Of a DNA stretch of 64,000 bases, positions 1 to 6,994 are shown one piece after another. Position 1 is the stretch's first letter, and every line of letters starts with the position of its first letter. The translations under genes were made by a program, and so were the position numbers. This DNA comes from Streptomyces sp. CHD11 (GTDB lineage Bacteria; Actinomycetota; Actinomycetes; Streptomycetales; Streptomycetaceae): positions 49,628 through 113,627 of the forward strand of contig NZ_JABTTS010000019.1 of NCBI RefSeq assembly GCF_018638295.1, given 5' to 3'. Under the pieces are notes generated by a model. That model did not search any database and was not told the origin of the DNA. It worked only from the letters and a program-made list of their open reading frames with translations.

Positions 1-203
1 GGGTGTCCGTCGGGGGTCGATCGGATCGGTGATTCTTGGCCATCGGCACCGAGTGTGTCACCGGAGTGACGGACAATGGGGCCAAGGCGTCGTGCACGCC
101 TGCCGGTAAGTGATTGAATGCCATCGCGGCTGGCGAACCGTCCAGGGGGCTGAGCCGAGATGCCCCAAGGGCGACCGCTCGATAGCTAGGTGCTGGAGGA
201 TCC
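1..203 (+). promoter_or_regulatory. Upstream region of bldG
   Basis: No convincing coding sequence is seen here. The segment should hold the promoter(s) of the bldG operon, but I cannot place a clear -10/-35 pair. A GGAGGA ribosome binding site at 195-200 lies three bases before the GTG start of bldG. Confidence 0.4.
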
Positions 204-545
204 GTGGACCTGTCCCTGTCGACCGAGACCATGGGCGATCGCACGATCGTCAGGGTCGGTGGCGAAATCGACGTATATACCGCGCCAAAGCTGCGCGAGC
301 AGCTGGTCGAGCTGGTGAATGACGGCAGTTTCCACCTTGTCGTCGACATGGAAGGTGTGGACTTCCTCGACTCCACCGGACTCGGCGTGCTGGTCGGCGG
401 CCTGAAGCGGGTGCGTGCCCATGAGGGCTCGCTGCGCCTGGTCTGCAACCAGGAGCGCATTCTCAAGATTTTCCGAATCACCGGCCTCACCAAGGTGTTC
501 CCGATTCACACCTCGGTCGAGGAAGCGGTGGCGGCCACGGACTGA
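204..545 (+). CDS. bldG: Anti-sigma factor antagonist BldG (STAS domain)
   Basis: Single-domain STAS anti-anti-sigma factor of 113 aa. In Streptomyces BldG controls aerial growth and antibiotic production by binding anti-sigma factors in its unphosphorylated form. The sequence matches my memory of the S. coelicolor protein almost throughout. The DSTG motif is at residues 56-59, with Ser57 the known phosphorylation site. The start is GTG at 204, preceded by GGAGGA. The next gene is an ATPase-fold anti-sigma factor 112 bp downstream on the same strand, the usual bldG pairing. The family assignment is very firm; the developmental role is carried over from S. coelicolor. Confidence 0.97.
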   Translation: MDLSLSTETMGDRTIVRVGGEIDVYTAPKLREQLVELVNDGSFHLVVDMEGVDFLDSTGLGVLVGGLKRVRAHEGSLRLVCNQERILKIFRITGLTKVFPIHTSVEEAVAATD

Positions 546-657
546 CCGCCCCCGCTCCCGGGCCCTGGGTCCGGGCGGCACAAGAGAAGCATGAGGAGGG
601 CCGGGCGTTCGGCGGCCCGGCCTCTCCACAGCACGCCCGTAGTTGCGAGGGGGATGC

Positions 658-1089
658 ATGGCCACCGTTGAACTTCGTTTCAGCGCGCTGCCCGAGCATG
701 TCAGGACCGCCCGTCTCGTGGCAGCGGCGGTGGCGCGCAGGGCCGGAGTGGACGAGGCCGTCCTCGACGAGGTCCGGCTCGCCGTCGGCGAGGCGTGCAC
801 CAGGGCCGTGGGACTGCATCAGCACAGCGGCATCTCGGCGCCTGTGAAGGTGCTGCTGATCGAGGAGGAGAAGCAGTTCTCCATCGAGGTCGGCGACGAG
901 GCGCCCCATGCGACCCCGGGCCGGACGTCCGGTGACGGACCCGACACCGACGTGGAGACCGAGGAGGACGAGATGGGTCTCGCGGTCATCAGCGGCCTTG
1001 TCGACGACGTCGAGGTCAGCGCGGGGAAGAGCGGCGGATCGATCCGCATGAGGTGGCCCACCGCGCCGCCGCCCACTCTCCTCGTCTGA
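658..1089 (+). CDS. Anti-sigma factor, HATPase fold (BldG partner)
   Basis: Protein of 143 aa with a histidine-kinase-like ATPase fold related to SpoIIAB/RsbW, the orthologue of the anti-sigma gene co-transcribed with bldG in S. coelicolor. It would bind a sigma factor and be released by BldG. The ATG at 658 has GAGGGG about five bases upstream; an in-frame TTG at 643 has no better site. The N-box region reads GEACTRAVG, where active RsbW-type kinases usually have an Asn in EACTNA, so Mg-ATP binding may be altered. A GLAVISGL segment corresponds to the later glycine box. A strong hairpin terminator follows 30 bp after the stop. Confidence 0.88.
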   Translation: MATVELRFSALPEHVRTARLVAAAVARRAGVDEAVLDEVRLAVGEACTRAVGLHQHSGISAPVKVLLIEEEKQFSIEVGDEAPHATPGRTSGDGPDTDVETEEDEMGLAVISGLVDDVEVSAGKSGGSIRMRWPTAPPPTLLV

Positions 1090-1118
1090 CCGGATTCACC
1101 CGGACGGCGACTTTTCTG

Positions 1119-1147
1119 ACGAAGGGCCCCCTCGTGGGGCCCTTCGT
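1119..1147 (+). terminator. Terminator of bldG operon
   Basis: A perfect 12-bp inverted repeat (1119-1130 with 1136-1147) closes a 5-nt loop, 30 bp after the anti-sigma stop codon. No long T run follows, as is common in Streptomyces. Confidence 0.8.
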
Positions 1148-1410
1148 CATGTGCGGGCCGCGGTGCCCGCGCCTACAGTGGTCCCGTGCGCAAGATCGCG
1201 TGAATTCGTTCACGATCGGTCCGCGGTCAGGAAATTCGATCACGTGAATGGCTCGAAGGCATTACCGATTTCGGAGGGCCGGCCGTCCGACGATCATCGG
1301 GAAGAGTGGATGCAGGACATTTACATTTCCCGCGCTCTGTTTTGATCAGGTTCCGGGTACCTACAATCCCGTCCACATCTTGAGCTCAGCCCAAGCGTCA
1401 AGGAGGACGA
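1148..1410 (+). promoter_or_regulatory. Upstream region of hppA
   Basis: Non-coding leader of hppA. It contains a small inverted repeat, CGTGAA-TTCG-TTCACG, at 1199-1214, which could be a regulator site or a weak RNA hairpin. The ribosome binding site AGGAGG (1401-1406) precedes the hppA ATG by four bases. I see no clear promoter hexamers. Confidence 0.35.
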
Positions 1411-3816
1411 ATGGCGGGGCTTTTCATCCCACATCAGTCGGGCCAGACCACATCCCTCGCAGCCGCCGTGCTCACCGACGGCAACCGCCTGCTCGTGGTG
1501 GCCATCGGAGTCGTCGCGCTGGCGGCGCTCGTGGTCGCGGGAGCCCTGGTGCGCCAGGTACTCGCGGCCGGCGAGGGCACCGACAGCATGAAGGAGATCG
1601 CCGCAGCGATCCAGGAAGGGGCCAACGCCTATCTGGGACGCCAGCTGCGCACCCTCGGCGTATTCGCCGTGGCCGTGTTCTTCCTGCTCATGCTGCTGCC
1701 GGCGGACGACTGGAATCAGCGTGCCGGACGATCGGTGTTCTTCTTGATCGGAGCGGCGTTCTCGGCGGCCACCGGCTATATCGGTATGTGGCTCGCCGTG
1801 CGCACCAATGTGCGGGTCGCGGCAGCGGCGCGCGAAGCCACCCCGGCGGAGGGCGAGCCGGAAAAGGATCTCACCGCCGTCTCGCACAAAGCGATGAAGA
1901 TCGCTTTTCGTACGGGCGGCGTCGTCGGCATGTTCACCGTGGGCCTCGGCCTGCTGGGCGCCTCCTGCGTGGTGCTGGTGTACGCGGCCGACGCGCCGAA
2001 GGTGCTCGAGGGGTTCGGCCTCGGTGCCGCGCTGATCGCGATGTTCATGCGAGTCGGCGGCGGCATCTTCACCAAGGCCGCCGACGTCGGCGCCGACCTG
2101 GTCGGCAAGGTCGAGCAGGGCATTCCGGAGGACGATCCGCGCAATGCCGCGACCATCGCCGACAACGTGGGCGACAACGTCGGCGACTGCGCGGGCATGG
2201 CGGCCGACCTCTTCGAGTCGTACGCCGTGACGCTGGTGGCCGCGCTGATCCTTGGTTCGGCGGCGTTCGGCGACGCCGGACTGGCGTTCCCGCTCCTGGT
2301 CCCCGCGATCGGTGTACTCACCGCCATGATCGGCATCTTCGCCGTGGCGCCGAGGCGGTCCGACCGCAGCGGTATGAGCGCGATCAACCGGGGGTTCTTC
2401 ATCTCCGCGGTGGTCTCCCTCGTCCTGGTGGCGCTCGCCGTGTTCGTCTACCTGCCGTCGTCGTACGCCGATCTCGACGGTGTCACCGATGCGGCGATCC
2501 AGGCCAAGAGCGGCGATCCGCGGATCCTCGCGGTCGTCGCGGTGGGCATCGGCATCCTGCTCGCCGCCCTGATCCAGCAGCTCACCGGCTACTTCACCGA
2601 GACCACCCGGCGTCCCGTCCGGGACATCGGCAAGACCTCGCTCACCGGACCGGCCACGGTCGTACTCGCCGGTGTCTCCCTCGGTCTGGAATCCGCCGTC
2701 TACACCGCCCTGTTGATCGGGCTCGGTGTGTACGGGGCGTTCCTGCTCGGGGGTACGTCGATCATGCTGGCGCTGTTCGCGGTGGCGCTGGCCGGCACCG
2801 GACTGCTCACCACGGTCGGTGTGATCGTCGCCATGGACACCTTCGGGCCGGTCTCCGACAACGCGCAGGGCATCGCCGAGATGTCCGGCGACGTCGAGGG
2901 CGCGGGCGCCCAGGTGCTCACCGACCTGGACGCGGTCGGCAACACCACCAAGGCCATCACCAAGGGCATCGCCATCGCCACGGCCGTACTGGCGGCGGCG
3001 GCGCTGTTCGGTTCCTACCGGGACGCCATCACGACCGGCGCGCGGGACGTGGGGGAGCGGCTCAGCGGCGAGGGCGCTCCCCTGAGCCTGATGATGGACA
3101 TCTCCCAGCCCAACAACCTCGTCGGTCTGATCGCGGGTGCGGCGGTCGTCTTCCTCTTCTCGGGGCTGGCGATCAACGCGGTGTCGCGGTCGGCGGGTTC
3201 GGTGGTCTACGAGGTGCGGCGGCAGTTCCGTGAGAAGCCCGGAATCATGGACTACAGCGAGAAACCGGAGTACGGCAAGGTCGTCGACATCTGCACCAGG
3301 GACGCCCTGCGCGAACTCGCCACGCCCGGACTGCTCGCCGTGATGGCGCCCGTCTTCATCGGGTTCACCCTCGGCGTCGGCCCGCTGGGCGCCTTCCTCG
3401 CGGGCGCGATCGGCGCGGGCACACTGATGGCGGTGTTTCTCGCCAACTCCGGTGGCGCCTGGGACAACGCCAAGAAACTCGTCGAGGACGGCCACCACGG
3501 CGGCAAGGGCAGTGACGCCCACGCGGCCACCGTCATCGGCGACACCGTCGGCGACCCCTTCAAGGACACCGCGGGACCCGCGATCAACCCCTTGCTCAAG
3601 GTGATGAACCTGGTGGCGCTGCTCATCGCGCCCGCGGTCATCAAGTTCTCCTACGGTCCCGACGAGAGCGTCGGGATGAGGGTGCTCATCGCGGTCCTCT
3701 CACTGCTCGTGATCGTCGGCGCGGTGTACGTGTCCAAGCGTCGCGGGATCGCCGTGGGCGACGAGGACGATTCCGATCCGGAACCCAAGTCGCCCGACCC
3801 GGCGGTGGTTTCCTAG
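1411..3816 (+). CDS. hppA: K+-independent H+-translocating pyrophosphatase
   Basis: Membrane-bound pyrophosphatase of 801 aa that hydrolyses PPi and pumps protons. About 16 hydrophobic segments fit the family. The substrate-binding loop DVGADLVGKVE is near residue 227, followed by the acidic DNVGDNVGDCAGM motif near 251 and a second acidic set including DNAKK and GDTVGDPFKDT near the C-terminus. The GNTTKAITKG segment has Lys where K+-dependent enzymes have Ala, which marks the K+-independent class. ATG with AGGAGG at four bases. It is a single transcription unit flanked by hairpins. Confidence 0.97.
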   Translation: MAGLFIPHQSGQTTSLAAAVLTDGNRLLVVAIGVVALAALVVAGALVRQVLAAGEGTDSMKEIAAAIQEGANAYLGRQLRTLGVFAVAVFFLLMLLPADDWNQRAGRSVFFLIGAAFSAATGYIGMWLAVRTNVRVAAAAREATPAEGEPEKDLTAVSHKAMKIAFRTGGVVGMFTVGLGLLGASCVVLVYAADAPKVLEGFGLGAALIAMFMRVGGGIFTKAADVGADLVGKVEQGIPEDDPRNAATIADNVGDNVGDCAGMAADLFESYAVTLVAALILGSAAFGDAGLAFPLLVPAIGVLTAMIGIFAVAPRRSDRSGMSAINRGFFISAVVSLVLVALAVFVYLPSSYADLDGVTDAAIQAKSGDPRILAVVAVGIGILLAALIQQLTGYFTETTRRPVRDIGKTSLTGPATVVLAGVSLGLESAVYTALLIGLGVYGAFLLGGTSIMLALFAVALAGTGLLTTVGVIVAMDTFGPVSDNAQGIAEMSGDVEGAGAQVLTDLDAVGNTTKAITKGIAIATAVLAAAALFGSYRDAITTGARDVGERLSGEGAPLSLMMDISQPNNLVGLIAGAAVVFLFSGLAINAVSRSAGSVVYEVRRQFREKPGIMDYSEKPEYGKVVDICTRDALRELATPGLLAVMAPVFIGFTLGVGPLGAFLAGAIGAGTLMAVFLANSGGAWDNAKKLVEDGHHGGKGSDAHAATVIGDTVGDPFKDTAGPAINPLLKVMNLVALLIAPAVIKFSYGPDESVGMRVLIAVLSLLVIVGAVYVSKRRGIAVGDEDDSDPEPKSPDPAVVS

Positions 3817-3843
3817 CAGCGGACAGCGAACACCGGGTCAGGG

Positions 3844-3885
3844 TGAGGGCGGGCGGCGCGTATTGACGCGCCGCCCGCCCTCACC
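3844..3885 (+). terminator. Terminator of hppA
   Basis: A perfect 19-bp inverted repeat (3844-3862 with 3867-3885) with a 4-nt ATTG loop lies 27 bp after the hppA stop. Confidence 0.85.
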
Positions 3886-4027
3886 ACGGCTCCCGCGCCT
3901 CTTCCGTGAGCCTTCTCTCGCTTGGTGCAAATGGCTTCAAAAGTGTCTTCACGGACGCCCGGCGGGTGGGTGTAGTCCGTCTGGCGTGTATGTTCCGGGG
4001 CCGAGAGCCATGGAAGGGACCAATCCG

Positions 4028-4600
4028 GTGAACAAGAAGCTCGCGGTCGCACTGTCCGGCGGTGCGGTACTGGTACTGGCGCTGACGGGATGCGGCGGCG
4101 ACGACGGCAACGAGAAGCTCGACGCCTGGGCGAAGGAGGTCTGCGACTCGGTGAAGCCGCAGGCCGCGAAGATCAAGTCGGCCAACGCCGCGATCCAGAA
4201 GGAGACCTCGGACAACAGCACTCCACAAGCGGTCCAGAAGGCCGACTCGAAGGCCTTCCAGGACATGTCCGACGCCTACAGGGCCATCGGTGGCGCGGTG
4301 AACAAGGCCGGTCCGCCGGACGTCGAGAACGGCGAGAAGAAGCAGACGGACGCGGTCAAGGAGCTCAACGGCATCTCCGCCTCCTACGCCTCACTGAAGA
4401 AGCAGGTCGACGGCCTCGACACCGACGACCAGGCGGAGTTCGCGGACGGTCTCAAGGACATCGCCGCGGAGCTGGAGAAACTGAGCAAGAGCGGCAACAA
4501 CGCGCTCAGCGCCCTGGAGGAGGGCGATGTCGGCGAGGCGATGTCGCGGCAGGCCAGCTGCCAGACGGCCACCGCGTCGGCGGGGGCCACCAAGAGCTGA
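4028..4600 (+). CDS. Small secreted lipoprotein, alpha-helical
   Basis: Predicted lipoprotein of 190 aa. A signal peptide starts at GTG 4028 (VNKKLAVALSG) and ends in the lipobox LALTGC, so the mature protein begins at Cys and would be anchored to the outer face of the membrane. GAAGGGA lies eight bases before this GTG; an ATG at 4010 has no ribosome binding site and would bury the signal. The mature part is Lys/Ala/Glu-rich and probably helical, with two further Cys residues that could pair. The gene sits between hppA and the methyltransferase, as its homologue does in other Streptomyces. No function is known to me. Confidence 0.85.
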   Translation: MNKKLAVALSGGAVLVLALTGCGGDDGNEKLDAWAKEVCDSVKPQAAKIKSANAAIQKETSDNSTPQAVQKADSKAFQDMSDAYRAIGGAVNKAGPPDVENGEKKQTDAVKELNGISASYASLKKQVDGLDTDDQAEFADGLKDIAAELEKLSKSGNNALSALEEGDVGEAMSRQASCQTATASAGATKS

Positions 4601-4709
4601 CGCCACGACAGGGCCGCGAGGCCGGCGCGAGGCCGGCGCGCGGCCGTCTCGCGCCCCGCGGCAGGGCCCGCGGGGCGCGCGGGGCGGGTACGGCGGACAC
4701 AATGGGGGC

Positions 4710-6230
4710 GTGAGTGACGCCAGCCTGCCGCCCCTGCCCTCGTCCGACCGTCCCGAAGCCGCCGCCCGGTTGCGGGACGCCCTGCTCGGAGCCGCCTTCA
4801 CCGCCGATGGACTGCTCGAACTGCTCGGCGCCCCCGCCTACACCGCGCTGGCCCGCAGCGAGACCGTGCCCGCCCTCCGGGCCACCCGCGGGGACAGCCC
4901 GCTGGAGACGCTCGTACGGCTGTTTCTGCTTCAGCAGCCCGTGCCGCACGCCCGTGTGGCGGACGTCCTGCCCGTCGACGTCTGCGTGGAGGCCGGGTGG
5001 CTGACGCGTGCCGGCGCGGACGAGGTCACCGCCACGGTGGACGTCCGGCCGTACGGCGGGCCGGACGGCGAGGACTGGTTCATCGTGTCCGACCTCGGCT
5101 GCGCGGTCGGCGGCGCCGGTGGCATCGGCAGCCGGGACGAGGGCGTGGTGCTCGGCGTCGGCGGTGCCTCCACGACCCTGGCCGGCATCACCGTCCGTAC
5201 GCCCGTGTCCTGCGCGCTCGATCTCGGCACCGGCTCCGGCATCCAGGCGCTGCACGCCGCCCGGCACGCCACCCGCGTGACCGCCACCGACGTGAACCCG
5301 CGCGCGCTGCACATCACCGCGCTCACCCTGGCGCTGTCGGGCGCCCCGGCCGCCGATCTGCGCGAGGGGTCGCTGTTCACGCCGGTCCGGGACGACGAGA
5401 GGTACGACCTGATCGTGTCCAACCCGCCCTTCGTGATCTCGCCGGGGGCGCGGCTCACCTACCGCGACGGCGGGATGGGCGGGGACGATCTGTGCCGCAC
5501 GATCGTTCAGGAGGCGGGGGAACGGCTGCGCGAGGGCGGGTTCGCACAGTTCCTCGCCAACTGGCAGCACGTCGAAGGGGAGGACTGGCAGGACCGGCTG
5601 ACGTCATGGGTGCCCCGCGGGTGCGACGCCTGGATCGTGCAGCGCGAGGTGCAGGACATCACCCAGTACGCCGAGCTGTGGCTGCGGGACGCGGGCGACC
5701 ACCGCGGGGACCCGGCCGAGTACCGGGCGCGCTACGACGCGTGGCTGGACGAGTTCGAAGCCCGCAAGGTGAAGGCGGTCGGCTTCGGCTGGATCACGCT
5801 GCGCAAGTCGGGGGCCGCCGCCGGGTCGGTCACCGCCGAGGAGTGGCCGCACCCGGTCGAGCAGCCGCTCGGCGAGACGATCCGGGCACACTTCGACCGG
5901 CTCGACTATCTGCGCGCGCACGACGACGCGGCGCTGCTCGAGGCACGCTTCGAGCTGGCCGCGGAGGTCGTGCAGGAGCAGGTCGGGCTGCCCGGCGCGG
6001 AGGACCCGGAGCATGTCGTCCTGCGGCAGAACCGGGGGATGCGCCGGGCCACCCGGGTGGACACGATCGGCGCGGGTTTCGCGGGTGTGTGCGACGGCAC
6101 CATGAGCGCGGGCCGGATTCTGGACGCCATCGCCCAGCTCCTCGGCGAGGACCCCGTGCTGCTGCGCGACCGTACGCCGGCCCAGATCCGGCTGCTGGTG
6201 GAACAGGGTTTCCTGGAGCCGGCCGGCTGA
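4710..6230 (+). CDS. Class I SAM-dependent methyltransferase, NPPF type
   Basis: Protein of 506 aa. The N-terminal ~150 residues are a family-specific domain. The central Rossmann methyltransferase has the SAM motif DLGTGSGIQALHAA and the catalytic SNPPFVI motif, shared with PrmC/HemK and N6-adenine RNA/DNA methyltransferases, so the target is probably a planar amide or adenine nitrogen. The C-terminal ~180 aa have no motif that I know. The start is GTG 4710 in GGGGGCGTGAGT; upstream in-frame codons give low-complexity Arg/Pro sequence and were rejected. It is conserved in Streptomyces next to topA. The substrate cannot be told from sequence. Confidence 0.85.
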   Translation: MSDASLPPLPSSDRPEAAARLRDALLGAAFTADGLLELLGAPAYTALARSETVPALRATRGDSPLETLVRLFLLQQPVPHARVADVLPVDVCVEAGWLTRAGADEVTATVDVRPYGGPDGEDWFIVSDLGCAVGGAGGIGSRDEGVVLGVGGASTTLAGITVRTPVSCALDLGTGSGIQALHAARHATRVTATDVNPRALHITALTLALSGAPAADLREGSLFTPVRDDERYDLIVSNPPFVISPGARLTYRDGGMGGDDLCRTIVQEAGERLREGGFAQFLANWQHVEGEDWQDRLTSWVPRGCDAWIVQREVQDITQYAELWLRDAGDHRGDPAEYRARYDAWLDEFEARKVKAVGFGWITLRKSGAAAGSVTAEEWPHPVEQPLGETIRAHFDRLDYLRAHDDAALLEARFELAAEVVQEQVGLPGAEDPEHVVLRQNRGMRRATRVDTIGAGFAGVCDGTMSAGRILDAIAQLLGEDPVLLRDRTPAQIRLLVEQGFLEPAG

Positions 6231-6254
6231 GCCGGAACGCGCGAGCGACGGCCT

Positions 6255-6302
6255 GTGCCCCCTGGGACACCCGCGGCGGGCCGCGGGTGTCCCAGGGGGC
6301 AC
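6255..6302 (+). terminator. Very strong hairpin terminator
   Basis: A perfect 22-bp inverted repeat (6255-6276 with 6281-6302) with a 4-nt CGGG loop starts 24 bp after the methyltransferase stop. It is one of the most stable hairpins in the window. Confidence 0.85.
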
Positions 6303-6548
6303 GGTGCACTCCGGTCACATCGGTCACTCCCGCACCGGTCGCCCGCCGATCCCTTTCACAGCGATCCGGTCACAGCGATCCGGAATTTTCTTCAGCGGGG
6401 CGGCCCGGCCGCTTCCGGCCGAGTCGCGGCACCCCGTAGCCCCCGCGTTCACCTCCGGTTCGCCGGTGCGCCGTCCGGGCGTGGCAGCGTCACGCCAGGG
6501 CCGGTACCGGCGGTCGGCAAGCGGACGGAAAGAGGGACTCGGGCGATC
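6303..6548 (+). promoter_or_regulatory. Intergenic region before the small membrane gene
   Basis: Apart from the preceding hairpin, I see no gene or RNA here. It presumably holds the promoter of the 65-aa membrane protein. A GAGGG at about 6531 is rather far from its ATG. Confidence 0.3.
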
Positions 6549-6746
6549 ATGGAGAGCGGACCGGCGGTCTTCGCGGGGATGGTGTTCTGCCTGTTCGGGA
6601 CCGCGTTGCTGGCCTGGACGGTGACCCGCGCACGGCAGCACCGGCCGGTCGCCCAGGATGTGAGCCCCGTCGCATCGGTCACCGTCGCCGGACTCGCCGC
6701 GGTGACCGCCCTGGCCCTGGGCGCATGGTGCTTCACCCGCCTGTGA
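6549..6746 (+). CDS. Small two-helix membrane protein
   Basis: Predicted integral membrane protein of 65 aa with two hydrophobic helices (about residues 6-24 and 43-62) joined by a short basic, His/Arg-containing loop. ATG at 6549 is the first start giving sensible sequence; upstream codons in frame give Pro/Arg-rich translation. A small gene of this type is found directly before topA in other Streptomyces, which supports its being real. No function is known to me. Confidence 0.65.
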   Translation: MESGPAVFAGMVFCLFGTALLAWTVTRARQHRPVAQDVSPVASVTVAGLAAVTALALGAWCFTRL

Positions 6747-6994
6747 CGGGCTCGGGGCCGTGGACGCGCCCGGTAACCGGTAGGTCGCGCTCCGCATAAG
6801 GGCGGGTGCAGTCTGGACACTCCGGGCGGCAGGAACGGTGGTAGTCGGGTTACCGTTCGAGTGGCCGTTGCGGGCTTTTCCCGTTTGACACGAGGGCGGG
6901 ATGTACCGTCACACTCCGCAGCGTCACCATGACCCGACCCGGGGAGATCGATCTCCTGGGGAGGCCCCAGCGTCGACCGGAGAGAAGAGCGAAG
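6747..6994 (+). promoter_or_regulatory. topA upstream region
   Basis: Non-coding region before topA. A TTGACA hexamer at 6885-6890 is followed by TACCGT at 6904-6909, but the 13-bp spacing is short for a housekeeping promoter. Streptomyces topA is known to be supercoiling-responsive, and unusual spacing would suit that. This is inference. Confidence 0.35.

Noticed and set aside
1248..3233. Plus-strand frame overlapping hppA
   Set aside because: Out of phase with the well-conserved pyrophosphatase; Arg/Gly-rich nonsense translation.
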